DNA of 64,000 bases from Rhodococcus triatomae BKS 15-14. Its GTDB lineage: Bacteria; Actinomycetota; Actinomycetes; Mycobacteriales; Mycobacteriaceae. The DNA lies in NCBI GenBank assembly GCA_000341795.1, contig AODO01000062.1, positions 1 to 64,000 on the forward strand, in the 5' to 3' direction. The position numbers were made by a program, and so were the translations under genes. This document shows positions 25,854 through 34,506 of the stretch, piece after piece. How positions within the stretch are numbered: position 1 is the first letter of the stretch; each line of letters opens with the position of its first letter. The notes under the pieces are model-generated. The model was not told the DNA's origin. It saw nothing but the letters and a program-made list of their open reading frames with translations, and searched no databases.

Positions 25854-27020
25854 GTGAGCGCAACCGAGATCGCCGAGGGTGACAACCACTCCGAGGTCGC
25901 CCGACCCAGCGAATCGCGACGCGACCCCAACGACCTGAGAGACGCGCTGCACGCCTGGTTGAGAGGTCGGCTGCCCGACGACGCCGACCCCACCGTCGTC
26001 GAGGTCCACCTCCCCGACGCCAACGGGATGTCGAGCGAAACCGTGCTCTTCGACGCCGAATGGACCGAGGACGGCACTCGCCGCGTCCACGAACTGGTCG
26101 CCCGCATCGAGCCCGGTGAGTCGTCGATGCCGATCTTCCCGAGTTACGACATGGGCACGCAGTTCGCCGTGATGAAGACCGTCGGCGACCTGTCCGACGT
26201 CCCGGTCCCGACGGCGTACTGGTTCGAACCCGACCCCGCGGCACTCGGCACACCCTTCTTCGTCATGGCGCGCATCGAGGGCATCGTCCCGCCGGACGTG
26301 ATGCCCTACAACTTCGGCTCCTGGCTGTCGGAGGCCACGCCCGAGCAGCGGCGCACCCTGCAGGACGCGTCGGTCGGCGTCCTGGCCGCACTGCACCGGA
26401 TTCCCGACGCCGGGGAGAACTTCGCGTTCCTGCGACTGCACGACGCCGGACCGACCGCGGAGGAGGCGTTCCGCGCGCACCTCGACCGCCAGCGCGGCTA
26501 CTACCGGTGGGCCACCGCCGACGGCCCCCGGTCGCCGCTGATCGAGCGCGCTCTCGACTGGCTCGAGGCCAACGTTCCCGCCGACCCGTCGCCCGCCGTC
26601 CTGTGCTGGGGCGACTCCCGTATCGGCAACATCATGTTCCGTGACTTCACCCCCGTCGCCGTCCTCGACTGGGAGATGGCCGCTCTCGGGCCGCGCGAGA
26701 TGGATGTCGCGTGGATGGTGTTCCTGCACAGGTTCTTCGAGGACCTCGCCACCGTCGCCGGCCTTCCCGGGCTGCCGGACTTCATGCGCCGCGACGACGT
26801 GGCCGCGACGTACGCCGAGCTCACCGGCCACACCGCCGAGAACCTCGACTACTACAGCGTCTACGCCGCACTGCGGCACGCGACCATCATGTTCCGCGTG
26901 CAGAGCCGGGCCATCGCGTTCGGGCACGCCACTCTCCCCGAGGATCCCGACGACATGATCATGCACCGCAAGACGCTCGAGGACATGATCGACGGCACCT
27001 ACTGGGCAGGTCTGCCGTGA
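25854..27020 (+). CDS. Phosphotransferase (aminoglycoside-phosphotransferase / ACAD10-11 kinase-like)
   Basis: 388 residues from GTG 25854. APH/choline-kinase fold: catalytic loop LCWGDSRIGNIMF, where Trp replaces the usual His of HGD but Asp and Asn are kept, and the metal-binding AVLDWEMAALG. This WGD variant is common in the kinase domains associated with acyl-CoA dehydrogenases of the ACAD10/11 type, which act on hydroxyacyl-CoAs. It lies upstream of an aldehyde dehydrogenase with no terminator visible between them, behind a KstR-type box, so a role in sterol or lipid catabolism is likely. Confidence 0.85.
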   Translation: MSATEIAEGDNHSEVARPSESRRDPNDLRDALHAWLRGRLPDDADPTVVEVHLPDANGMSSETVLFDAEWTEDGTRRVHELVARIEPGESSMPIFPSYDMGTQFAVMKTVGDLSDVPVPTAYWFEPDPAALGTPFFVMARIEGIVPPDVMPYNFGSWLSEATPEQRRTLQDASVGVLAALHRIPDAGENFAFLRLHDAGPTAEEAFRAHLDRQRGYYRWATADGPRSPLIERALDWLEANVPADPSPAVLCWGDSRIGNIMFRDFTPVAVLDWEMAALGPREMDVAWMVFLHRFFEDLATVAGLPGLPDFMRRDDVAATYAELTGHTAENLDYYSVYAALRHATIMFRVQSRAIAFGHATLPEDPDDMIMHRKTLEDMIDGTYWAGLP

Positions 27021-27116
27021 CGCCCGCCTCATCCGGGGAGGTCCACGCCTGATCACCTGCGCCCCATCCAACGACGACCCGTACGAGCCGAAATCCGCAC
27101 CAGCAAGGAAGAATTG

Positions 27117-28562
27117 ATGACCGACTACGACAAGCTCTACATCGGCGGACAGTGGACCGAGCCGTCCACCTCCGAACGCCTCGAGGTGTTCTCCCCCGCG
27201 ACCGAGGAGCGGGTCGGCAGCGTGCCGGTCGCCGCTCCCGCCGACGTCGACGCCGCCATCGCCGCCGCGCGCGCGGCTCTGACCGGCCCGCTGGCCGACA
27301 CCTCGCCGGCCCAGCGCGCCCAGATCCTCTCCAATGCTGCCAAGCTCATCGAGGAACGCTCCGAGGAACTGTGCACCCTGATCTCGTCCGAGATGGGTGC
27401 GCCGCGCGCCGGTGTCGAACTGATGCAGAAGACGCCGACCCTCGCCGCACTCAACGCGTATGCAGGCATGGCCGAGGCGTTCCCCTGGGAGGAGGAGCGC
27501 ACCGGCGTCTTCGGCACCACCAAGGTGCTGCGTGAGCCGGTCGGCGTGGTCGGTGCCGTGATCGCCTGGAACGTTCCGCTGTTCCTCATGATCAACAAGC
27601 TCGCGCCCGCCATCCTCGCCGGCTGCACCATGGTGCTCAAGCCCGCTCCGGAGACCCCGCTGAGCGCGAACCTGGTCGCCGAGATCTTCGCCGAGGCCGG
27701 CCTGCCCGAGGGCGCGCTGTCCATCGTCCCCGGTGGCGCCGAGACCGGTGAGTACCTGATCTCCCACCCCGACGTCGACAAGGTCACCTTCACGGGCAGC
27801 ACCGCGGTCGGCCGCAAGATCGGTGCCATCGCGGCCGAGAACCTCAAGCGCTGCTCCCTGGAGCTGGGCGGCAAGTCCGCGGCAATCCTCCTGGAGGACT
27901 TCGACATCACCGCATCGATGCCGATGCTGGTGCTGTCCGGTCTGATGAACTCGGGACAGGCGTGCGTCGGTCAGACCCGCATCCTCGCGCCGCGGTCCCG
28001 GTACGACGAGATCGTCGAGGCGATGGTGCAGTTCGCCGGGTTCTTCCCCGTCGGCGGACCCGACGATCCGGCTGCGCAGCTCGGCCCGATCATCACCGCG
28101 AAGCAGCGGGACAAGATCCTCGGCTACATCGAGAAGGGCAAGGAGGAGGGCGCACGCCTCGTCCTCGGCGGCGGCATCCCCGCCGGCCTGGACAAGGGCT
28201 ACTTCGTCGAGCCGACAATCTTCGCGGATGTCGACAACTCCATGACCATCGCCCGCGAGGAGATCTTCGGACCCGTCCTGTCGGTGATCCCCTACGACAG
28301 TGTCGACGAGGCGATCAAGATCGCCAACGACTCCGACTACGGCCTCGCCGGATCGGTGTACACCACCGACGTCGAGAAGGGCCTCGAGGTCGCCAAGCAG
28401 ATCCGGACCGGCACCTACGGAATCAACTGGTACGCCTTCGATCCCGGATCGCCGTTCGGCGGCTACAAGAACTCCGGCATCGGTCGCGAGAACGGCCCCG
28501 AGGGAATCGACGCCTACTGCGAGCTCAAGTCCATCCTGATGCCCGCGGGGTACGGCGCCTGA
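27117..28562 (+). CDS. Aldehyde dehydrogenase, Rv0223c-like
   Basis: 481 residues from ATG 27117, with AAGGAAG 5 nt upstream; an adjacent in-frame TTG precedes it. Classical ALDH motifs: FTGSTAVGRKI, catalytic Glu in LELGGKS (about 249) and nucleophile Cys283 in SGQACVGQT, then EEIFGPVLSV. It oxidises an aldehyde to an acid with NAD(P)+. Rv0223c is its positional counterpart. It is downstream of the phosphotransferase, likely co-transcribed, and ends with a hairpin plus T-run. Confidence 0.93.
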   Translation: MTDYDKLYIGGQWTEPSTSERLEVFSPATEERVGSVPVAAPADVDAAIAAARAALTGPLADTSPAQRAQILSNAAKLIEERSEELCTLISSEMGAPRAGVELMQKTPTLAALNAYAGMAEAFPWEEERTGVFGTTKVLREPVGVVGAVIAWNVPLFLMINKLAPAILAGCTMVLKPAPETPLSANLVAEIFAEAGLPEGALSIVPGGAETGEYLISHPDVDKVTFTGSTAVGRKIGAIAAENLKRCSLELGGKSAAILLEDFDITASMPMLVLSGLMNSGQACVGQTRILAPRSRYDEIVEAMVQFAGFFPVGGPDDPAAQLGPIITAKQRDKILGYIEKGKEEGARLVLGGGIPAGLDKGYFVEPTIFADVDNSMTIAREEIFGPVLSVIPYDSVDEAIKIANDSDYGLAGSVYTTDVEKGLEVAKQIRTGTYGINWYAFDPGSPFGGYKNSGIGRENGPEGIDAYCELKSILMPAGYGA

Positions 28563-28576
28563 CGACCGCCTGAGCG

Positions 28577-28613
28577 AACGCGCGTCGCCCCCGGCCGGGG
28601 CGGCGCGCGTTTT
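28577..28613 (+). terminator. Rho-independent terminator of the ALDH operon
   Basis: CGCGCGTCGCCCC and GGGGCGGCGCGCG form a stem with one mismatch, followed by TTTTCC. Confidence 0.85.
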
Positions 28614-28643
28614 CCGTTCTCCCTCCGTGTCACGAGTTCGGCA

Positions 28644-28670
28644 TGACCCGACCGGCCCGAGGTCGGGTCA
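28644..28670 (-). terminator. Terminator overlapping the Mg2+ ATPase stop
   Basis: TGACCCGACC and GGTCGGGTCA form a 10-bp stem with a 7-nt loop. The proximal arm includes the ATPase stop codon. Confidence 0.6.
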
Positions 28671-31358
28671 CATCCACCCGCGGCGAATGAACCACATCTT
28701 CACGAGCTGGGCCACCGTGCAGTACGCCACGGTGATTCCGACCAACCACGGCAGGACACTCCACGGCAGCGGTGTCAGTCCCAATCCCTGCCCGAACCCG
28801 GTGAACGGCAGGATCAGACCGAACCCACACGCGACGACCGTCGTCACGAGGACCGGGAACGACGCCCGGGACCGGACGAACGGGATGCGCCGGGTGCGAG
28901 CCACGTGAACGATCAGCGACTGCGCGAGGATCGACTGGACGAACCACCCCGACTGGAACAGAGCGGACTGTTCGGGCGTGTTCGCGGAGAACACGAACCA
29001 CATCAGCGCGAACGTCGCGATGTCGAAGATGGAGCTGATCGGGCCGAACGACACGATGTACCTGGCGAGACCGCGGGTGTCCCACTTCCGCGGCGTGGCC
29101 ACGAACTCGCGATCGACGCGGTCCCACGGAAGCGCGAGCATCGACAGGTCGTAGACCAGATTCTGCACCAGCAGCATCAACGGCAGCATCGGCAGAAACG
29201 GCAGCATCGCACTCGCCACCAGCAGCGAGAACACATTGCCGAAGTTCGAGCCGGCGGTCATCTTGACGTACTTGACCATGTTCGCGAACGTGCGGCGTCC
29301 TTCCAGGACGCCGTGGTCGAGCACCCCGAGATCCTTCTCCAGCAGGACGACGTCGGCGGAGTCACGGGCGACGTCGACGGCACCGGCCACCGATATCCCC
29401 ACGTCTGCGGCATGCAACGCCGGCACGTCGTTCACGCCGTCGCCGACGAATCCCACTGCGCAACCGATTCGTCCGAGCGACTGCACGATTCGGGCCTTCT
29501 GCATCGGATCGATCTTCACGAAGACAGCCGTGTCCCGTACGAGGGCGTCCAGCTCGTCGTCGCTCGCCTGTTCCACCCTGGCCCCGCCGACCACGGTTCC
29601 GACGTCGATTCCCGCCTCACGGCACACGGTTTCGGTGACGACGTCACTGTCACCGGTGATCACCTTGACTTCCGTGCCGCGGTCCCGGAGCGCCGCGATC
29701 GCAGACGCGGCGCAACGCTTCGGCGGATCCAGAAACGTGAGGAATCCGACGAGCGTGAGCCCGGACTCGTCCGACGTCGAGTACTTCGGTCGGCCGCCAC
29801 CGGTGACCCGTCGCCGGCCCCGTGCCACCGCGACCACCTGCTTGCCCTCGCTGCCGAATCGTGTGACGAGACCGTCCACCCGCGATCGAGCTGCCGAGTC
29901 CAGGTCACGCACCCGTCCCTCCAGGAGCACCGAATCGCACACCGCCAGAACTTCTTCCACCGCACCCTTGGTGACCACGAGGACACCGTCCCCGTCCTCG
30001 ACGACGACGGACACACGGCGTCGACGGAAATCGAACGGTATCTCGTCCACGAACGACCCATTCCGCTCGATCCACTCCGTCAGGGGCGTCCCCGCAGCGA
30101 CCATGACGGCACGATCGATCGGATTGTGCGGGTCGGCCTGGAAATACGCGTTGACCGCCGCCAGCCGCAACGTCGTCCCGCTACGCCTGCCCGTCGGGTC
30201 CACGTGCCCGGCGAGGGTGATCCGCCCCTCCGTCAAGGTTCCCGTCTTGTCGGTGCACAGTACGTCGAGCGCACCGAGGTCCTGGATGACACTGAGCCGC
30301 TTGACGATCACCTTCCGACGCGACATGCGCAGCGCTCCCTTGGCGAGCGATGCGGTGACGATCAGCGGAAGCATTTCCGGCGTCAGTCCGACAGCGGCCG
30401 CGACGCCGAACAGCAGCGCCTGGCTCCAGTCGTTCGTGAGGCCGCTGACCACGAACACCGCGGGGACCATGACGAGCATGAAGCGGATCAGCAGATGGCT
30501 GACCTTCCGGACACCCGCGTCGAAGTCGGATTCCGAACGGGCGTCGCCGAGTTGCGCCGTCATCGCTCCGAAGTGGGTGTGCCGTCCGGTGTTCACGACC
30601 ACCGCCGTGGCCGAACCCGCAACGACGGAGGTGCCCATGAAGGCGAGATTTGCCGTCTCCGGTATCCGCCCCGCGTCCGCGTCTCCGACGGGGTCCGAGG
30701 TCTTCTCCACGGGGGCCGACTCGCCGGTCAGCACCGCCTGGTTCACCTGGAAGTCCCTCGCCCGCACCAACCTCACGTCGGCGGGAACCGTGTCGCCGAC
30801 TGCGAGAGAGACCACATCGCCCGGCAGCAGATCCTCGACCGGGAGTGCAGCGGTGACCACCGAGTCGTCGACCTTCCGGGTGGCGGTCGCGGTGACCGTG
30901 ACCATCCCGTCGAGTGCCGCGACAGCTCGAACCGAACGATGCTCCTGCCAGAACCGCAACACGACGCTGACCACGACCATCACCCCCACCGTGGCAACGC
31001 CGTCGTACGACGGCCCACTCCGCGGGTCGGCCCGCCAGACGTCCGTCACGAACATCACCGCACAGAGGAACACGAGGATCAGGACGAAGGGATTCGTGAA
31101 CGTCCTCAGCAGCCGGACGAGGGCGGCTGCAGGTCCGTTCCGGCGAACCCGGTTCGGACCGTGTTCCTCACGGAGGCGATTCACCTGGTCGATCCGCAAT
31201 CCGTGTGCGGTGGTGCCGAGATCTGCGTAGACCTCGCGTGGCCCACGGCGGGCGATGGCGACGAGCCGGTCGGCGGCGTTCGACGCCACGAGGGAGGTCC
31301 GCGTCCGCTCCGGCGCCTTTCCTGTACGGGGCGACATGAGCGTGGTGTGTGTTGACAT
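28668..31358 (-). CDS. Mg2+-importing P-type ATPase (MgtA/MgtB type, P3B)
   Basis: 896 residues. Cation-ATPase N domain, then TGES (actuator), phosphorylation motif DKTGTLT with Asp370, and the hinge GDGVNDVPALHAADVGIS. Helices are arranged as in P3B pumps, with about four after the hinge. It imports Mg2+ when external Mg2+ is low. AAGGA sits before ATG 31358. The assignment to Mg2+ is strongly supported by an M-box Mg2+ riboswitch in its 5' leader, plus a short D/P-starting leader ORF. Confidence 0.93.
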   Translation of the reverse strand: MSTHTTLMSPRTGKAPERTRTSLVASNAADRLVAIARRGPREVYADLGTTAHGLRIDQVNRLREEHGPNRVRRNGPAAALVRLLRTFTNPFVLILVFLCAVMFVTDVWRADPRSGPSYDGVATVGVMVVVSVVLRFWQEHRSVRAVAALDGMVTVTATATRKVDDSVVTAALPVEDLLPGDVVSLAVGDTVPADVRLVRARDFQVNQAVLTGESAPVEKTSDPVGDADAGRIPETANLAFMGTSVVAGSATAVVVNTGRHTHFGAMTAQLGDARSESDFDAGVRKVSHLLIRFMLVMVPAVFVVSGLTNDWSQALLFGVAAAVGLTPEMLPLIVTASLAKGALRMSRRKVIVKRLSVIQDLGALDVLCTDKTGTLTEGRITLAGHVDPTGRRSGTTLRLAAVNAYFQADPHNPIDRAVMVAAGTPLTEWIERNGSFVDEIPFDFRRRRVSVVVEDGDGVLVVTKGAVEEVLAVCDSVLLEGRVRDLDSAARSRVDGLVTRFGSEGKQVVAVARGRRRVTGGGRPKYSTSDESGLTLVGFLTFLDPPKRCAASAIAALRDRGTEVKVITGDSDVVTETVCREAGIDVGTVVGGARVEQASDDELDALVRDTAVFVKIDPMQKARIVQSLGRIGCAVGFVGDGVNDVPALHAADVGISVAGAVDVARDSADVVLLEKDLGVLDHGVLEGRRTFANMVKYVKMTAGSNFGNVFSLLVASAMLPFLPMLPLMLLVQNLVYDLSMLALPWDRVDREFVATPRKWDTRGLARYIVSFGPISSIFDIATFALMWFVFSANTPEQSALFQSGWFVQSILAQSLIVHVARTRRIPFVRSRASFPVLVTTVVACGFGLILPFTGFGQGLGLTPLPWSVLPWLVGITVAYCTVAQLVKMWFIRRGWM

Positions 31359-31488
31359 GGCTGTGTCCTTCTCTGCGCACGCCCGTCACAGGTCAGGAGC
31401 GCGACGCAAAAGTCTCCGCGACAACGACGATCGCGTGAGTGAGCACGGCACGGAGCCGTGAAGAGAGGACCGGGGCGGAGCGGAGCGG

Positions 31489-31557
31489 CTAGTGAGCCCG
31501 GCGACCGCCGTCGGCCGAATCGATGCACGTCGAGTGTCGACTGGGTGGATCGTCCAC
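31489..31557 (-). CDS. 22-residue leader peptide ORF between the M-box and the Mg2+ ATPase
   Basis: The GTG start at 31557 has a near-ideal GAGGAGG 8 nt upstream. The peptide begins with initiator Met then DDPPS and ends GGRRAH before TAG; it is 22 codons long. It lies 116 nt after the M-box and 130 nt before the ATPase start. The D-D-P-P opening resembles the acidic/proline starts of MgtL-type leaders, in which low Mg2+ destabilises the ribosome. A hairpin at 31581-31608 lies just before its ribosome-binding site. Translation is unproven. Confidence 0.5.
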   Translation of the reverse strand: MDDPPSRHSTCIDSADGGRRAH

Positions 31558-31673
31558 GGTGGTCACCTCCTCGGACCCTGGGCGCCGACCGGTGGACACA
31601 CCGGCGCCGGGACGTTCCCACGACCTCACGACATCGTGAATGGTTTCCGCGGAACGCATTTCGTGAAACACGT

Positions 31674-31837
31674 CACCTCCACGTAAGAGCTTCGACACTG
31701 CACGACGTGTCCCGCCTCCGCGGGAAGCCACCTGGGATCACCCCTTAATCCGGGGAAATCTGTCCTGACCTTGGGCGTCTCTCGACGTCGTCAGGTCAGT
31801 GGCCTGTGTTCGTGCAGGAGCCTCGCCTAACGAGGTG
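31674..31837 (-). promoter_or_regulatory. M-box (ykoK) Mg2+ riboswitch
   Basis: Read on the minus strand, the conserved blocks occur in order: CGTTAGGCGAGGCTCC, GTCGAGAGACGCC, GGTCAGGACAG, GGGGTGAT, and GTGCAGTGTCGAAGCTCT followed by TACG. The closing helix CACCTC/GAGGTG brackets the domain. This matches the Bacillus mgtE M-box, including the GUUAGGUGAGGCUCC and AAAGACGCC signatures. It binds Mg2+ and should repress the downstream Mg2+ pump at high Mg2+. TTGACA at 31882-31877 is a possible -35. Confidence 0.93.
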
Positions 31838-31938
31838 CTGCTGCGCCATCCAACCAACCATCACGGTCGGACGACTGTCAAATCGGGCCTCGGGGCGTCG
31901 CGCGAACTCACCCCGCCCGGCATCGGCCGACACACGAA

Positions 31939-31970
31939 CGCGCGCCGCACCCGGGCGGGTGCGGCGCGCG
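31939..31970 (-). terminator. Terminator after the secreted Ser/Gly-tailed protein
   Basis: CGCGCCGCACCC and GGGTGCGGCGCG form a perfect 12-bp stem with a GGGC loop, about 20 nt after the stop codon. Confidence 0.8.
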
Positions 31971-31988
31971 TGTCGTCGGCTTCGAGGA

Positions 31989-32627
31989 TCAGCTACCGCT
32001 GCTGCCTCCGTCGCTGCTGCCGTCGCCGCTTCCGCTGTCCCCGCTGCTGCCACCGCTGCTGCTGCCACCGAGCGCGGCATCACCGCCGAGCAGAGCCAGG
32101 AAGAACGGAATCGAATCGGGGTTCTCGAGAACGGTGCTACCGAGATCGACCACCCCGGTCACGCTGCCGACGCCGGACGGTGCGATCACCGGCTCGATGG
32201 CGATCGCAGTGTCCTTGCCGACGCCTGCGCACGCCGCCACCACCGCGTACACGCCGGTGGGCAGATCGTAGACGGTCTCCTGCGCGGTCCGGCCCAGCGC
32301 GGTGGTGATCAACGGCGTGCCCTTGATGACGCCGGATCTCAGGACGTCGATCAGGGTGGACAGGCTGGTCAGGTTGGCGAGTTTGTCGCTGATCTCGACG
32401 GCGCGACCCGCGTCGACGAGACCACCGGCGCAGCCGTCGAGCAGGCCGTTGTTGGTGTCCCGGAGTGTCATCGTCAGATCACTCCCGCTCAGGTCGGCGG
32501 TCAGCTGCGGGGCATTCGCTGTCGCCGCGGAAGCGGTGGCGGGAAGCGACAAGGCCAGGGCGCCCACCGCGGCGGCTGCCACGACTGTGCCCCGGGCGAA
32601 CCTCTTCTGGGTCGAACTCGACATCAT
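31989..32627 (-). CDS. Secreted protein with Ser/Gly/Asp-rich tail, function unknown
   Basis: 212 residues from ATG 32627 (a second ATG follows at once), with AAAGGA 3 nt upstream. The signal peptide is basic (TQKRFARG), then AAAAVGALALSLP, with cleavage after ATASA near residue 34. The mature domain is about 150 residues with two Cys in a small secreted Mycobacteriales-type fold. The last ~25 residues are almost only Ser, Gly and Asp, a flexible tail. Nothing ties it to the M-box-ATPase unit downstream, from which it is separated by its own terminator. Confidence 0.75.
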   Translation of the reverse strand: MMSSSTQKRFARGTVVAAAAVGALALSLPATASAATANAPQLTADLSGSDLTMTLRDTNNGLLDGCAGGLVDAGRAVEISDKLANLTSLSTLIDVLRSGVIKGTPLITTALGRTAQETVYDLPTGVYAVVAACAGVGKDTAIAIEPVIAPSGVGSVTGVVDLGSTVLENPDSIPFFLALLGGDAALGGSSSGGSSGDSGSGDGSSDGGSSGS

Positions 32628-32892
32628 TGTCCTTTCTCGGTCGTGCTGTGGTGACCGCGGCACCGGAACAACTCTGCCGCGAACGAACGGACGGAGATTC
32701 GTGCACATCCCGTTCGCGCACAGCCCTACTAGATGCGATCGACAGCGAACAGGACAGGCAGCAACCATATTGGACGATCGTCCGATTCGTGGCGGAATCG
32801 GAGCGGTCCTCACCGACCTCCGGCGGACTCGGCACCCGATCGTGCCGTCCGCCTCCCGACGAAACACCCTCGGGCTCCGTATCGTTCGACAC

Positions 32893-33882
32893 ATGACGCA
32901 CGCGGACTCCGGCGCCGACCAGGAGAGCACCCTCACCGTCGTCCTCGCCTTCGGCGCGAATCTGGCCATCGCACTGGCGAAATCGGTGGCCGCCGCACTC
33001 ACCGGATCGGCATCGATGGTCGCGGAGGCCACGCACTCGTGGGCCGACACGGGAAACGAGGTACTGCTGCTGATCGCGAATCGGCGGTCGCGGCACGCAC
33101 CGGATCGCGCCCATCCGCTCGGCTTCGGCCGCGAGGCGTACATCTGGTCGATGTTCGCGGCCCTCGGGCTGTTCGCTCTGGGCGCCGGTGTGTCGATCAC
33201 GCACGGCATCCAGGAGTTGGTCCACCCGGAACCGGCCACGGACTACGGCATCGCGTATGCGGTCCTGGGCATTTCGTTCGTCCTGGAGGCGATCTCGTTC
33301 CGGCAGGCGTACACACAGGTGCGCGGCGAGGCTGCCGCAGCGGACCGCGACCTGCTCGAGCAGGCCCTGCACACCTCGGACCCGACGGTCCGCGCCGTCT
33401 TCGCGGAGGACGCCGCCGCGCTGATCGGCCTGGTGATCGCATTCGCCGGCGTCCTGCTGCACCAGGTGACCGGATCGCCGGTACCCGACGCGATCGGCTC
33501 GATCCTCGTCGGCGTCCTGCTCGGAGTGATCGCGGTGATCCTCATCGACCGCAACCGCCGGTTCCTGGTCGGAGAGGAGGCGTCTCCGCAGCTGCGGAAC
33601 GCGGGCCTGCGCGCACTGTTGGACCTGCCGGAGGTGGAGCGGGTGACGATGCTGCGGATGGAGTACCTGGGCCCACGGCAGGTGTACCTCGTCGGGGCCG
33701 TCGATCTGGTCGGGGACTCCGCCGAACACACGGTCGCCGAACAGCTCGACCGGTGCGAGCGAGCGCTGGAACGGCACCCGAACATCCGCAAGGCGGTGCT
33801 GTCGCTGTCCACCCCGGGCGACCCCGCCCTCACCCCCGACGCCCCCCTCCCCTCGGGTGAGGGGAACCCTCGCCCGGTCTGA
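32893..33882 (+). CDS. Cation diffusion facilitator (CDF) transporter
   Basis: 329 residues from ATG 32893. TATCGT 7 nt upstream suggests a leaderless start; the longer open frame upstream is not coding. Six helices; metal site HSWADTGNE in helix 2 (HxxxD) and EDAAALIG in helix 5 (D). The cytoplasmic C-terminal domain follows. It exports Zn2+, Fe2+ or Mn2+; specificity is not clear. The last nine residues (SGEGNPRPV) are encoded by the left half of the repeated hairpin, so the stop lies inside the terminator. Confidence 0.9.
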   Translation: MTHADSGADQESTLTVVLAFGANLAIALAKSVAAALTGSASMVAEATHSWADTGNEVLLLIANRRSRHAPDRAHPLGFGREAYIWSMFAALGLFALGAGVSITHGIQELVHPEPATDYGIAYAVLGISFVLEAISFRQAYTQVRGEAAAADRDLLEQALHTSDPTVRAVFAEDAAALIGLVIAFAGVLLHQVTGSPVPDAIGSILVGVLLGVIAVILIDRNRRFLVGEEASPQLRNAGLRALLDLPEVERVTMLRMEYLGPRQVYLVGAVDLVGDSAEHTVAEQLDRCERALERHPNIRKAVLSLSTPGDPALTPDAPLPSGEGNPRPV

Positions 33883-33905
33883 CCGGCCGTGGGTTCCCCT
33901 CACCC
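33855..33905. terminator. Repeated hairpin, bidirectional terminator, copy 2
   Basis: GGGTGAGGGGAACCC pairs with GGGTTCCCCTCACCC, with an inner CCGGTC/GACCGG stem. It shares arms and core with 9075-9123 and lies between the convergent CDF and cysE genes. Confidence 0.8.
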
Positions 33906-33920
33906 GCGCGGGGCGGGAGG

Positions 33921-34499
33921 TCAGATGTACATCGCCGGATCGATGTAGCTGTTCGGGTCGACGAGCTGCTCGTGTTGACGACCGCTGCGGTGCCGGACCG
34001 TCGCCGGGATGCCCGTCGCGATCGAGTCCGCAGGCACGTCACGCGTGACGACGGCGTTCGCGCCGATCGCGCTGTCGTCCCCGATCACGACCGGGCCGAG
34101 CACCTTCGCGCCGGCGCCGACCGTCACCCGGTTGCCGATCGTCGGATGCCGCTTCGTCTTCGCCAGCGACCGGCCGCCGAGGGTGACGCCGTGATAGAGC
34201 ATCACGTCGTCACCGATCTCGGTGGTCTCCCCGATCACCACGCCCATGCCGTGGTCGATGAAGAAGCGACGGCCGATCGTCGCGCCCGGATGGATCTCGA
34301 TCCCGGTCAGGAACCGGGTGAACTGGGACAGCATCCGCGCCGGACCGCGCAGAGCGGGCACGTCCCACATCCGGTGCGCGAGCCGATGCGACCAGATCGC
34401 GTGCAACCCGGAGTAGACGATCGCGTTCTCGACGTTGCTGCGCGCGGCCGGATCCTGGCCTCGCGCGGCCTGAAGGTCCTCACGGACCGTGCGCAGCAT
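33921..34499 (-). CDS. cysE: Serine O-acetyltransferase
   Basis: 192 residues from ATG 34499; short EpsC-type form. Left-handed beta-helix hexapeptide repeats ([45 protein letters not shown]), with the acceptor-site [11 protein letters not shown] and GVTLGG motifs. It makes O-acetylserine from serine and acetyl-CoA. It is seven bases downstream of cysK, so the pair supplies and uses O-acetylserine and may form the cysteine synthase complex. Confidence 0.95.
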   Translation of the reverse strand: MLRTVREDLQAARGQDPAARSNVENAIVYSGLHAIWSHRLAHRMWDVPALRGPARMLSQFTRFLTGIEIHPGATIGRRFFIDHGMGVVIGETTEIGDDVMLYHGVTLGGRSLAKTKRHPTIGNRVTVGAGAKVLGPVVIGDDSAIGANAVVTRDVPADSIATGIPATVRHRSGRQHEQLVDPNSYIDPAMYI

Positions 34500-34506
34500 T
34501 CCCACG

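Noticed and set aside
28905-31355. 816-codon open frame opposite the Mg2+ ATPase
   Set aside because: Antisense shadow of a high-GC gene; His/Asp/Arg-rich with no domain; the ATPase motifs are clear on the other strand.
32302-32892. Upstream part of the CDF open frame
   Set aside because: Runs antisense through the secreted protein; the leaderless ATG at 32893 begins the conserved domain.
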